Assembly: GCA_003255025.1 (NCBI GenBank)
Contig: QANY01006259.1
Location: forward strand, 737,664 to 801,663
Length of the DNA: 64,000 nucleotides
Direction: 5' to 3'
Source: Datisca glomerata
Lineage: Eukaryota > Streptophyta > Magnoliopsida > Cucurbitales > Datiscaceae
Shown here in pieces: positions 20,501 through 32,409 of this stretch. Position 1 is the stretch's first letter. Each line of letters starts with the position of its first letter. A program made the position numbers and the translations under genes. A model generated the notes under the pieces. The model was not told where the DNA came from and did not search any database. It saw only the letters and a program-made list of their open reading frames with translations.

Positions 20501-22978
20501 ATTCATTTTTAAAAAAATAGCTGGAGAAGGCTGAGACACGAACAATAAAATTGGTAAGAAGAATAGAAACAATAAATAACCAGCAAACTTATTTAGCAAC
20601 TCAGATTAAAACTGAGAAAAGTTCTAGAACAATCTGACTAAAAAACACAAGGCGATGAAAAAAGTTATAGACCAACTTCAATAAAAAGACAAGCTTAAGA
20701 AAATGTCATTCAACTTTTTTAATACCAAGATCATAATTTCAAACAAACAAAATCACAAAACAAAAGCAAGAAACGAAGGGAAGAATGAGATAAGAAGATA
20801 CATTTATTCGCTCGCCTTCACAGCGACAATCAAGCTCGACTCTATAAAACAAAGAATCATAAAAGACCAAATTAAATTTCTACATAAAAAGTAAACCTGA
20901 AAGTTTACATTCTAACAGTTCGTTTTGCACCTAAACTACTTCAATTTGGACAACCAATTGCGCCTCCTACACAATCTCAAATAGATTCTGCATGAAATCT
21001 TACTCTTATACATGCATGGTCAAAATCAAAATGGTAAAACATAGATAAAAGATGCCAACAATGAAAAGAAAATGATTCAGTATAGAAGCTAGGAGAGATA
21101 AATGGACAAAGATAGAAAGTAAGTGTTCAGGAGTTAAGGGGGTGTGATCGTGACGTCACGTGAGTGCAGTTACGGATGTGATCTAATCACAATAAACGAC
21201 AAATATAGCCTGTGAATGTGGAGGTTGAAATCTGACAGGGTGCAGGACGAGCACTTTGAGCCAACCTATGGAAGGTGACAAAATGCTCGTGAGAGTAGAA
21301 GTTCAGAGAGAATTCTCCAAGTCTATTAAGTGTAAAAAGTATCAAAAGTCCTTTATAATGAAAGGAAGATCTCTATGCATAGAGAAGCTTCCATGCGGGA
21401 TCCACTCCAATTAATCTAGTGTTAATTGGCAGTGGACCCTACGTGATGATACATCAACAAACTCGTTGAGGTGGCAACGTCCAATCATCGTTTTTCATAA
21501 TTATAAATTGTGGGCCTACCACAATGACGAGATAGGCGGTATTCATCTGGGACCCCTCCCGAGGGATATCCTAACAACTAAGTCTATTCCTGTAATGGGA
21601 AGACAACACATACATAGCCCTCATAGAGGCCATACTGGTGAAGGGATATACTTTCCAAGATAGCGAACATCGTCCAAATCCTACCAGACCACAACCCCCA
21701 GATGTGTTCCCAGACAAAGAATCCACTGAAATGTTTGTCACTTGACTTAGTAGTTATAATGATGTGAAAGAATACATAGACCGAACAAAATAATATAAGA
21801 TACACTTCGCTGACGTAGATCGAGCAATCACGTTGAAAAGTCAAAGCTGACACTTGGTAAGAATTCATAGTGGTCTACCATGTGAATGACGGGGGTGTAC
21901 CCATGTACAGTAATTATGAAAATATACCTCTACAAGAGCAAGCAATGAGGCCATACTATCCCATCCTTGTAGATTGAGTGTTTGATAAACATCAAACTTA
22001 CATCATTATGAAACTCTCAAGTTTCATGAAAATAAATTAAAAGATTCAAAACATTACAAAAAAATTTGACTACCTGAAAAAATGTCACTACAGAAATGAT
22101 AAATATCAATGAGTAATTCAATTGGAAACATTAAACCAGGGAGAGTTAAGTTTGGTTACTATTATAAAATAGATCTTTCTATCGTTTTATGTTCCATTTT
22201 CTACAAGATAAAAATAAGATTATGAGCACTTGATTTTATCCCATATACATCATAAGAGATTATATCAATGGTGCCGGTAGCCGGGTTGGTGAAATTGACG
22301 ATATATCTCACCCTTGCCATTTCTCAGAGTTCAAAATTTATAAAGAGGGAACCAAATTTCAACTCAACCAATTATAACAGGTCAGAGCTTAATTCCTGGA
22401 TGAACAATCAATGATCATAAATCTTTGACAACCAAGTTTAAATCTTTCCATATCGGGGGGAAAGAAACATGGTTAGTCAATATTGCTGAAATACATACAG
22501 TTATTCAGCTCGATAGAGAGGAAAAATTGACAATAAATTGAAACTATTCTACAGCAATATATTTTGACAAAGTCCATGAAGTAAAAAACAGAATACAACC
22601 TTCAAATTAGGAACTGACATGGGTAAATTTACCAAACATATCGCAACTAATTCAAAAGCCGTTGATCCGATACTCGGCACAACCTCTCCCTCTCTCTCAC
22701 ACTCATGCACACAAACAAACAAACAAACACCTCGTGAGCCCCTCATTTCCCTCCTCGTTCCCACCATAATCACCCAATCTAAAAGCAATTAAGGAAAAGT
22801 AGAAAAGATGTACCGGTCAGCTAGTTGGAACAGACTATCTGATGAATGTTTCATGGCGTCGACGTCGTTGGACGGCAATGAGTTGCTGATGTGGCAATGA
22901 GTTACTGATGTATGATCCGATCGTCGGAATTCCTCGTAACCAAAATGGAAATTACTGTTGGCAGAACTGAATTCCCAC
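20501..22978. other. Long region without recognised gene
   Basis: I see no supported coding region. It contains the bZIP-type palindromic site at 21151-21162 (separate entry) and moderately GC-rich sequence at 21350-21880 that looks unlike the AT-rich background. None of its short open frames matches a family I know. Confidence 0.4.
21151..21162. promoter_or_regulatory. TGACGTCACGTG bZIP-type site
   Basis: The run GTGACGTCACGTGAG merges a perfect TGACGTCA palindrome (C-box/CRE type) with an overlapping CACGTG G-box. Plant bZIP factors bind both cores. No transcription unit can be attached to it here, so it may be fortuitous. Confidence 0.3.
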
Positions 22979-24972
22979 CTCCTTGAAAATAGCATGAAGG
23001 TTAAATGTATTAATGTCAAGTTGAAGGCTACCATCTTCAAGTTTTGAAAGATCCAATACATCATTAATCAAAGTGGCCAAAAGATTACTGCTTTATAATA
23101 TTGTTTCAACCATTAGCCGCTGCTCTGGAGTCAACTCAGTCTCCTGCAACAATGAGGAAAGTGCATGCATGCATTGGGGTTCTCATCTCATGGTTCATTA
23201 CAGCCAAGAAATGATTGCGGGCACGGATTGCTGTTTCTGCTTCTCTTCTGGCCAGATCAAGTGCAACATTCTGCTCCAATAGAAGATCTCTAGCCCACTT
23301 CGACTCTTCTAATATTGCAGCATGAGGAAGAGCAACTGCTACCTGGTTCAGATTTTAAATTCATACATCAGGCTCCAAAATGAACTCAGTTAACCACCAT
23401 GAGAAAAATGTACCTTTTATACAAAACTAAATTCGTTAATAAAAAAAGAAACAAACTAATTACAACCAACAGTTATCCCAAGTACACAAAATTAAAAATA
23501 AAGGCAAATCGTTGAACAACTTGGAAGCCCATAAAGAAACAAGATAAATGATTCTACTCCAGATCGAATTATAATCTTCACACTTTTCATCCAACATTAT
23601 CTTGTTCCAACCATATATAATATCTAGCACAAAGCCATTACAGTACATCTTCATTTGATTACCATGAGAAAATTCAGTTATAGCAACGTAAAGGATTGCA
23701 CATCTTCATTTGATCCAAAATTAATCTTTTATTCACAAAAGTTCCCTGTGAGATAAGATCTGAAGATTAAACAAGATAATCTTCTGAAAGACATAACTAT
23801 TAGAGACCTTTTGATACAAAACTAATCTTTTTTCACAAAGGTCCCCCAGTGAGATTCAACCTGAAGATAATCAATCTTTCTACGTCTTCTTTTTTCCCCT
23901 CTTTCCATTGATTTGTTTATATTGACTTAAACCACATAATCTTCTGATTGACTTAAACCACATAATCTTCTGATAGACATAGCTAGTAAAAAAATACAAG
24001 AGTATTATAAACCATACTTCCTTTCTAACTTTCTTTATATATTTGGTTTAAATAGGAGTAAAACCCTAAGATAACCCAGCAGCACCAAAATGAATCATTT
24101 TAAATGTCTTTGTCCCATGTGGAAGCCAGACTAAGAGCGTAGTTCAAATGTAGCAAGTACCCCAGATCCATCAAACTATCAAAACATATCTACATGCATC
24201 CTGAAGTGGACATGCTGTCATACTAAATGTTCATGTTAGAGACAATGTATTGTTCCTGCCACAAGTTCTATAAGAGCTACTGGTTTCTAGAATAATATTT
24301 TGAATTGGCTTCTTCAGGAAAACTGCATCTTTGAGACGTGTGAAAAACCATGTCAATAGGAAACCGAAAAACCATGTCATGAACGTGCCGTTACCTAGCA
24401 CTATCAGAGGGAAGCATCAAAACCATCAGAGCATATCATTTTGTAGAAAGCTCCGCCCAGTCATTAATTTGGAAATTAGAGAGATGCAAGAGAGGGATAC
24501 AAACAGCGACAACCTCCCCATCCATGTATTTTCCTGCAATAGGTCTCAGTCTAGCCACAGGGGAGCTTGGTGATATTTTTACTACACGATTGGTGCTAAA
24601 GACTTGATTGATCACGGGAAGATGACTGGGAATAGTATATCCCAATAGATTTTGCTGACGAAGCGTGTAGGAAAGCTGAAGCTCCAACCCAGTACGAGGT
24701 TGCATCCAAAGTGGACATTCTTCTAATGCCAACGTTCTTCCGAGCTCTATAAGAGTGGTTTTCAGTATAGTATGTCTATCAAGAGTGCTCCTAATCTCAT
24801 GAGTAAGCATCCGGACATGTCTACATGTTTCTTCCTGCGTGCAAATGAGACCCATTTCTCTATCGATCTCTGCAGCCTTGTTTTTCAAAAACAACTCCCT
24901 AGTTTTGACGCTCAATAAATCAGGTATAATATGTACAAGCATGAGAGCACTATGATACCACAACAGTTGAAA
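22979..24972 (-). pseudogene. Ethylene receptor (ETR1/ERS1-like) pseudogene
   Basis: Two exon-like pieces match subfamily-I ethylene receptors, the ER-membrane histidine-kinase-like sensors that repress ethylene responses. Exon piece 1 (24371-24972) runs from [19 protein letters not shown] through the coiled coil and GAF domain ([55 protein letters not shown]). Exon piece 2 (22979-23342) carries [21 protein letters not shown], the H-box [10 protein letters not shown] with its His, [15 protein letters not shown] and [16 protein letters not shown]. The three ethylene-binding membrane segments and all exons after piece 2 (catalytic ATP-binding boxes, any receiver) are absent. Defects: CGA to TGA at 24436-24438, CAA to TAA at 24390-24392, a stop near the K of VETIL(K), and a ~5-bp deletion just after the H-box that shifts the frame. 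The ~1-kb intron between the pieces shows that it arose from genomic DNA, not from cDNA. Confidence 0.93.
23343..24370 (-). other. Intron-like interval of the ethylene receptor pseudogene
   Basis: Ends with CTGAACCAG|GTAGCAGTTGC, an acceptor before the second exon piece. Exon piece 1 loses homology at about 24371 before reaching the usual exon end (after HVH), so the first-exon tail and donor are deleted or replaced. The interval includes small direct repeats (ACTTAAACCACATAATCTTC twice at 23926-23970) and nothing coding. Confidence 0.6.
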
Positions 24973-25346
24973 GGGAGAGGGCGAGCCCTAGTACCAAATC
25001 GAAACTCAGAGAGAGAGGGTGAACCTTTGAGGTGAGAGTCAGCATGCAATCGCGGTGAGGCTGAGGCTGCAGACATGAGGTTGGAGATGAAGAGAGCGGA
25101 AGTGAAAGTAAAGTACTTGTTTGCAAAAACGACGGGGATTCGAGGCCCGTCATTTTATTTCCTTTACTATACAATACGCCGGGGAGTTGAGGCCCCATCA
25201 TATTTTATTGTTATAATTAAAGAGATTGCGGTTGCTAGAACCTGGAATCTAGACAATTTAAAAGAGATTGACAAATTTTGATGAAGATCCATGAAGAAAT
25301 TGCATTCTCTCTCACGCTCATTCTAGTGGGTTCTTTTAAGTACATA
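24973..25346. other. Flank of the receptor pseudogene
   Basis: Upstream of the truncation point the sequence no longer resembles an ethylene receptor. Short open frames here are pyrimidine-rich and not recognisable. Confidence 0.4.
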
Positions 25347-26635
25347 TGACTATATTTGTGGCCAATTGTATTATGTCAGTGAGAATGTCCAACAGTAAGT
25401 TTATAAACAATGTTATCATTATCTATAATATATATTTATATACGTATAGTATAGTACCATATATGTATAGAAATCATGATTCAAGTATCATAAAAATCAC
25501 ACATTTTAAAATTATTGATAATGTTTCATATCCATCATTATAAAATTAGTATAAATTCTTAAATCATTTCAATCCATCATTTAATCATAAAATAATTTTA
25601 TTCATTCAAAATTATATATATATGTACATGTAGTATATTAACTTATACAATCCAAATATCATAAAGATCTCATAGTATATCCATCACTTGAAAAATATTT
25701 ATGAAATATTATTCACATTATCATAAAATCAATATCAGTCTTTAAAATCATTTCAATCTATCACTTCTATCCTAAAAGAAAATTATTCATAAATATCATC
25801 AAAAGTTTCTATTCATCATTGTATCAACTATATCGATCATAATTATTAGAAGTTACGAATTACTTTTTGGGTGCTTGGTAAGTTTTTCTACTTATATTTA
25901 CATTGTTTGTATATTATTGGTTGTTTAATTAGTTTTTACCATTTCTGCAATTTACAAGTTGTCTAATGGATACTATTATATTACTTATATGGCCTTAACT
26001 CATTATGCATGATGACAATTATCATGAAAGGAAGACTAAGCAAAAGAATGATGTAAAATTACCACAGTGATGACATGCTAGCCTTTAACTTTTGTCATAA
26101 CATTTGTAATTGAATAATGAATTCTTATGTTGATTACGATGATGAATATTAAAATTTTGATTATACAAAGTAATCTTGCAAGGCGATATTAATTGTATGA
26201 TACAAATGATGGGTTTCAATGAATCTGATGTATAATACTAATTTTATGATGTTGTACATAATACTTGTTAAAACTGTTTGGGATGGTGGATAAATTATGA
26301 GATCTTTATAATTCTTAATTTATCGTTTCTACAGGTATAAGGTAATATACTAGAGGCATATAAGTACAAACTATAAGTAATTTTGGAATGGATGATGTTA
26401 TTTATAGTATGGAAGGGATTGATAATAATCTAATAATGATGCTTATAATATTTTTGTAAACAATTTTAGTTGTATGATCTTTATGACACTTGGATCACTA
26501 TTTCTACATATGATAATATAAATGTGTATATGAGTATATACTATGAATAATTTATACATTGCTAATAACATGCCACAAGACATTGTCATTAGCATAACAA
26601 ACAATTAAAACTGGTCACGAAACATGATCATATCT
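25347..26635. mobile_element. Element with long imperfect inverted repeats (~1.29 kb)
   Basis: The left arm starting near 25347 (TATGACTATATTTGTGGCCA) matches the complement of the right arm ending near 26635 (TATGATCATGTTTCGTGACC). Deeper in, TAGAAATCATGATTCAAGTA at 25470 pairs with TAGAAATAGTGATCCAAGTG (complement of about 26480-26505). A third related unit lies near 25650. Long, degenerate terminal inverted repeats without a transposase suit a non-autonomous Mutator-like element or a foldback element. I could not find a clean target-site duplication. Confidence 0.45.
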
Positions 26636-28080
26636 ACTTCCATAACACATCATGAGATGCATCTTCACCAACAATCAATGGCTTCAACTTATAGTTAACG
26701 TAGTTTCTTCTTCACCCCACATTCTATTATTAAAAAAAGACTTTGGGGAATATTGACCATCTGACATGTAAGAATAAACAAATATAAAAAGCTAATACAT
26801 TAACATACAAATAGTACATGATAATATAGTATACAGTTAACTGCTAAAAGTATATAATAACGTACCGCATAATAAACTGAAAATGCAAAAATTTACAGAA
26901 TATAGAAATCACTCTGTTTTGCATCTGAAAAATAGAGTAAAACAAAGGGAGAATCACATAAATAAAAATCGACGAAGAATGACATAATTATACATCTTCA
27001 CAATGAAATTCACACTAACTAACTATTGAACGAATTATAATAAAGATGAGTTGAAAAAAAACAAGTCACGAGTAGAACCTGAAAATTTTTAAAAACAAAC
27101 AAAAACAATGAGAGTAAAATCAATGTATATTGAAGAATATATTCTTATTTATTAATTTTCATTCAATCTTGAATACAACAAAGACTATTATCAGATTGAA
27201 ACTAGAAAAGCAACATAAAAAATCCATTTGCCGCTCTCTATCCCTCTCCCAAACAACATCCTCCTCTCTTACATAGACTCCTCAGTCATGTCACTTTACA
27301 CCTCCACCCGCACCTCCGGTAGTGTATTGCCTTAATATTTTTTTCTCATCAAATGATACTTTATATCTCTTCTCTATCTCTCATTAAGAAAGAAGATATA
27401 TATGAGAGCTTTACCAATAAAGAAACAAAGAGAGAATAAAATAACTTAGAAATCGAACCAAACTCACTAAAATCATTGATATCGTCACCAAAAATAACAT
27501 TGTCCATTGTAGATTTAGTTGTGAAGGACTACGATTTTTAAGGTTTAGCAATTGTTAAACGTAAGGAGAAATTGGGTTTCTTGAATAACATAGTTAATAA
27601 GGATATTAATGTAAAACAACAATTCAACTAAATCTTTAATAAGGATATAATAGTAAAAATAAACTCCAACTTAAATTTGGGTTGTTAAAATCCCGTTATT
27701 GGTGCAAATGAAAAAATTAGGCCAATGTCTTCAACAACAAAAATAAATGGCCTATTTATTGCAATTTTTTTATTTTTTTTACAAAGATTTCATTCATTTC
27801 AGAAAAAGATTACAGATCTAGATCAAGATAATAATAAGAAAATATAGATTTATCAATAAAAATAAATTAAATATCAAAAGATTAACATGAAACCTTAACA
27901 ACCAAAATATATAAATCAACCATAACAATAAGAAAACTATCGAACAAACATGAATGATAATTTAGAGCTTGAAATCGGATGAAATACGCTTTGTCAAGTG
28001 ATCTAATGAAGAATCTGGTACAATCGACCACTAAAAATCATAGATCTGGGATAGATCTATCGAAGACAATCATAAAACAA
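26636..28080. other. AT-rich spacer, nothing recognised
   Basis: No gene or delimited repeat. A pyrimidine-rich stretch at 27230-27330 stands out in composition only. Confidence 0.4.
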
Positions 28081-28212
28081 ATTCTACCAAAGGAAAATAT
28101 CATAGATCTAAATCTATGGAGGAAAACCACTATAGAATTAGATCTAGATGGAGGAAAAACTACCATATAACTAGATTTAGGTGGAGGAGAAATCATCATA
28201 GATCTAAAAATA
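28080..28212. repeat. Short ~37-bp tandem repeat
   Basis: About three to four degenerate units built on ATAGATCTAAATCTATGGAG and AAAACCACTATAGAATTAGA follow one another (also AGATCTAGATGGAGGAAAAA and AGATTTAGGTGGAGGAGAAA). No function is evident. Confidence 0.6.
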
Positions 28213-29939
28213 TATCTGAATGATGATTAATTAAGAAACTTCATAAATAATGATGGCAATTTATGTCAACAGATAATACTCACCCTTAACCCATTTATAT
28301 ACACTACTGACATAGATAAATAGATATAAAAGGTTTTGTTTCCAAGTTCTAAAATTAAATTTGTGACATTAATTTACCTTATTTTTTTCTTTCTCATCAA
28401 ATTTGTTAATCTCTGTATTTCAAAATACTAAGTAGATTTATATAGTTCTGTATCGTTACTTCCAATTGCTTCGTTTGACAAATACGACATAAAAATGTTC
28501 TGATTAATTTATTAGTGTTTGCAAAACTTGAATTGTTTAATGCAAATGTAAAAGGGCAAGTTTTAGTCCAAATTTGCCATGATTAGAACCATCCACTAAC
28601 CCAAGTTGCTACTAACTAATTCACTAGAAATCTTTCTTCTAAAAATAGTTCCCACATATTTCATAATCATGTCCATATAAAAATAGTTCCCACATATTTC
28701 TTTTATTTTTTTCAAACCTCTTTTAAATAACAGTATTAGTTAAATGAGTGTGTATTGACATGGCTGCATTGAAAAACCAGATTACCGAGAGATCACATAT
28801 TGATTAAAATCTATTATAATTTTTGTTTTAGTTATAAGAAGCATGATCTTAATCATAAGAGATTATGTTCCTCGACCATAATACCTAATGACGAGAGCCC
28901 TCCTATTAAAATAAAATGTGCTTATTTTTCTTATTATATAAATGAAAAAATAGTTTTGTAATACTGTTGCTATACAAATAACTAGTAATTGAATGAATAA
29001 ATCCTTTAGGTTGATAATATACTTTACATTTTTTTAATAAATAAAACTTGATTCATTTTCATGATATTATAGCATTATATATATATATATATGCTATACA
29101 ATGAATACAGTCGACCAATCAAACCAAGAAGAATTCATATATATATACATATAGAAAATCAGATTATTAGCACTACATAGGTCCCAACGATGTACAATAA
29201 TGTGTTGGATTAGAGAGAGATTTGGAAAATGAAATCAAATGGCCGGGCCGAAAAGGGCCGGACGACACAGCTGTATCATAAACTAAGTAAATATGATCAA
29301 TTGGATCATAAACCAATTAAATATGCTTAGTCTGACTATATGCATGCTTTGGTTATCTAAAATTGATATTAAAATTAACAATCGGGTCGATACAAAATGA
29401 TTTAGCTCAGATTGTTACCTTCATATTCATATGCTTATGCGTTTGCATCTTTCTAAATGCGCCTTTCGACATGCACTTTGGACCGTTCAAAAAGAAAACT
29501 CCATGGAATTGGGAAAACTCCAACTTACAGGGTCTCAGATCATTTCTACGTGTTTCATTTCATAGATCGATTAACAAAACCCTTGATAACTCCGAAACTA
29601 GTTCAAGAACATATGTCTCTAGAACAAAAAGGTCGGTTACTTCATATAATGTTCCTTTTATTTTTATTTAGTTTTCCGTGTGATTTAGTTTCTGAGCTAA
29701 ATACATAATTTATTGGATTGGGACAGTGGCTGGAATAAGTTGAGAGTTCTGATTGTTTATTTCAGTAGATATCATTGGCAGAAGTATTTTCTTCGAATAG
29801 CAAAATTCAACGAAATGGACTGATTGGATTACTTTGTGAAATTCCCGGGGCCCACCATCAGTTTACATTTTTCATTTTAAAATATACTGCCAGAGGATTT
29901 GGTTGGAACAAATTTTTAACGAAAAAATAACCAAACTAA
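28213..29939. other. AT-rich spacer, nothing recognised
   Basis: No supported gene. The overlapping open frames at 29363-29708 have no recognisable motif. A short GC-rich run (GGCCGGGCCGAAAAGGGCCG) lies at 29242. Confidence 0.4.
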
Positions 29940-30332
29940 AATTTTAGTTCGATAATAAAATTAAATAAAATTGAACCGTTCATATCAAAAGATTTGAATC
30001 AAATTGAATCGCGAGTTTCAGTTCGGTTCGATAATGTTAATTAAAAGTAAATTTTTAAATAATTTTTAAATAATATTATTGAAAAAAATACTATAAAATC
30101 AAAGTTTCATTCGGTATGATTCAGTTCGATTTTATATAAAATTATATATAAAAAATAATATAAATTTAATGTTTCAGTTAGATTCGGTTCGACTCGATTA
30201 GAAAACCACCAAAATTTTGAACCGAACCGAAACTTCAGTTCTCTCATTTTTCCGAACCGAACACATATAAAGAACTTATAGAACCAGTCAATTTCGGTTC
30301 GGTTCGGTTTAGGATAATTTTGAACACTCCTA
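29940..30332. mobile_element. Short non-autonomous element with GGTTCGG motifs
   Basis: Carries many copies of TTCGGTTCG or GAACCGAAC (for example 30020, 30184, 30221, 30255, 30293). The right end GGATAATTTTGAACACTCCTA has the complement TAGGAGTGTTCAAAATTATC, a terminal motif I associate with hAT-like miniature elements in plants. The left end is degenerate (about 29895-29945). Related motif clusters are at 15141 and 16860. No coding capacity. Confidence 0.5.
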
Positions 30333-30715
30333 ATCAACACACAGCTTAAAAGGGAAAATTTAACAATGTCTGATGGTGATACATTGTGGTTGTGCTCTTA
30401 AATAGTGTCATATTAGACAATTGAACTAGTTTTTATGATAATAATGGATCTAATTGTCTCGAAGCATCGTTCATTTGATGTACACTAATAAAGTAGTCAC
30501 ATTGTGATCATCATTCTTAAAATTTTTTTGTTAAAATGTTGTTAGTAAGTTTTTCTTTCTGCCCTTTTTTCTTCCTAGTGAGATAGTTTTCATTGTCCGT
30601 TTGATCATGTTTAGTTAATTTATTAAAAATATTATTATTTGGGGAAAAGTATTTTTTTTCTAAACAATTTCAAATATCCGAAAACTTGTTTCATAAAATT
30701 ATTGAAGAAGTGGTT
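30333..30715. other. Flank of the full-length copia element
   Basis: AT-rich, no gene. The last five bases, TGGTT (30711-30715), may be the left target-site copy of the copia element. The right flank after 37924 reads TGTTT, one mismatch. Confidence 0.4.
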
Positions 30716-31051
30716 TGTTAAGGATAAGAAATGAGCTTCTAGACTAAGAGTTAAAGTTGTTGTTAGAATATTATTAGTAGAAGCAATTTGACAATTTGCG
30801 TACTTACTTTCAAACTGCTCACGTGAGCTATTGGGAGATGTAGTGTGTTGTACTTCTAAACTCATTCTTCTAGATCTTAAGCTTCACTTACTTGTTCCTA
30901 AAACACACTTGATGATACTGATATAAATATAAGCATATGCATTGAACTTAGTAATGAATATTTACCGAGTTCTACACACTTTTGATCGTCTTCTATCTTT
31001 TCTCTTCTCTCTTCACTTTCTTACTTTTTTATCATTCATTAAAGTGTTTTA
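30716..31051 (+). repeat. 5' LTR of copia element
   Basis: Starts TGTTAAGGA and ends GTGTTTTA directly before the primer-binding site. It matches the 3' LTR at 37605-37924 over its full length with many substitutions and small indels. It contains GATATAAAT (TATA-like) at about 30919 and a pyrimidine-rich 3' end. Divergence from its partner by eye is in the range of one base in seven, so the insertion is old. Confidence 0.93.
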
Positions 31052-31063
31052 TGATATCAGAGC
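31052..31063 (+). promoter_or_regulatory. Primer-binding site (initiator Met tRNA)
   Basis: TGATATCAGAGC right after the LTR differs by one base from TGGTATCAGAGC, the site complementary to the 3' end of plant initiator methionine tRNA that most plant copia elements use to prime minus-strand DNA. Confidence 0.9.
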
Positions 31064-31081
31064 CAGAAAGACTAATTATTG

Positions 31082-31960
31082 ATGGCCAATACTAAGAATA
31101 TAGAAAGCAATTATGCTGCTACAACAAGCATAGTCTTGATGGCCTCGAGTGGAGTGATTACCAATATATTGAGTAGTTCTTTGTCTATCAAGCTTGAAAG
31201 AAAAAATTTTATGATCTAGAAATCACATGTAACACCAGCCATTATAGGACATGAACTTGATGATATAGTCTTTGGTGAATCAAGAAAGCCAAGCGAGAAG
31301 GAGGTCAATGGAAATGAGAACCTATATTACAGAATCTATATGAGGAAAGACCAATTGGTCTTAAACTGGTTAAGGGCTTTAATGAGAGAAGGAGTGCTTA
31401 CCTCTGTTGCCCAATATGAGTCTTCTAGAACAAACCTTTGCTAGTCAGTCGAGAGCAAGGATTATATAGTTGAGAAATTCTTTGCATAGGGATAAAATGA
31501 GGAGATTCTCATATACTTTAGAAGCCGCTGGACAAGTAATCACAGATCAAGATTTAATGATGTATGTCATGAATGGTTTAGGGTCAGAATTTGATCCTTT
31601 AGTCATAAACATTATGTCAAGAGTTGACAATACTAGTATGGAAGAAATGAAGCTCTTCTTCTTTATCATGAAAGTATACTAGAAAAGCAGCTAACATTAA
31701 GTAAAAGTACATTAAAGATGAGTGCCAACACCATTTCTAGCACCAACTTTAAGAATAATTTCAATGGAAATTCTAGTTTTTCTGATTTCAACAAGAACCA
31801 TGGAAAGAGCTTTCACAACGAAACTTCTCATAAGGTTTTAGAGAATGAATGTTTGGCAGACGAGGAGGCAGATCAAGTGAAAATTCAAGAATAGTGTGTC
31901 ATGTGTGTGACAAACATAGTCATTCAGCCAAAATGTGCTAATATAGGTCTTAATCAGTCT
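31082..31960 (+). pseudogene. copia gag remnant
   Basis: An ATG at 31082 begins MANTKNIESNYAATTSIVLM. In-frame stops follow (TAG near 31217, later ones near 31441 and 31487). The 31470-31682 stretch (RRFSYTLEAAGQVITDQDLM, VMNGLGSEFDPLVINI) matches the UBN2-type gag. A zinc knuckle CHVCDKHSHSAKMC (CX2CX4HX4C) is intact at 31897-31938, but in a frame ending at TAA right after it. Gag would form the particle and package the RNA. Confidence 0.88.
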
Positions 31961-32330
31961 AAGGGAAGTTCCAACCAAGGTGGTACTCACAGAATCAAAG
32001 TGGCTTTTCTCAGAATCCTTCAGCTTACATAGTGTCATCTTATGCCTACATTGCATCATTAAATTTTATTTATGAGGAAGCATGGTATGCTGACAGTGTA
32101 GCCATAAACCATGTTACATCAGATCTGATGAATTTAAGCTTTTACCCAAGAATGCAACGAATTAGAAAAATTAGCAGTTGGTAATGGTAAGTGTCTGTGT
32201 ATCTCTCATATATGTTTAGCTATTCTTCATGCAAACCTTTTTCCCTTAAGCTACATTTTATTTTAAGAGTGCCTGACATTAAAAAGAACCGTATTAGTAT
32301 TTTCTAAACTAACCATGATAATCATGTATA
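31961..32330 (+). pseudogene. copia protease remnant
   Basis: WYADSVAINHVTSDL at 32083-32127 corresponds to the copia protease active site W(Y/F)xDSGATNHxT. The Gly of DSG is Val here. Frameshifts follow, around 32160. The enzyme would cleave the gag-pol polyprotein. Confidence 0.8.
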
Positions 32331-32409
32331 TATAGAATTTCATGCTGATTATTGTTTTTTTAAGAACAAGGCCTCAAGAGTGCTTGTTTTATAAGGGATC
32401 CTTAGAGAT

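Noticed and set aside
22549..23064. Minus-strand frames as receptor kinase exon 3 and beyond
   Set aside because: No N-, D- or G-box motif of the histidine kinase could be found. The frames are shadows or chance.
24950..25281. Open frames just upstream of the receptor pseudogene as the missing sensor exon
   Set aside because: The sequence is Ser/Leu/Pro low complexity and lacks the Cys/His ethylene-binding membrane segments.
29363..29708. Two overlapping open frames
   Set aside because: Neither contains a motif or composition that supports a gene, and they overlap in different frames.
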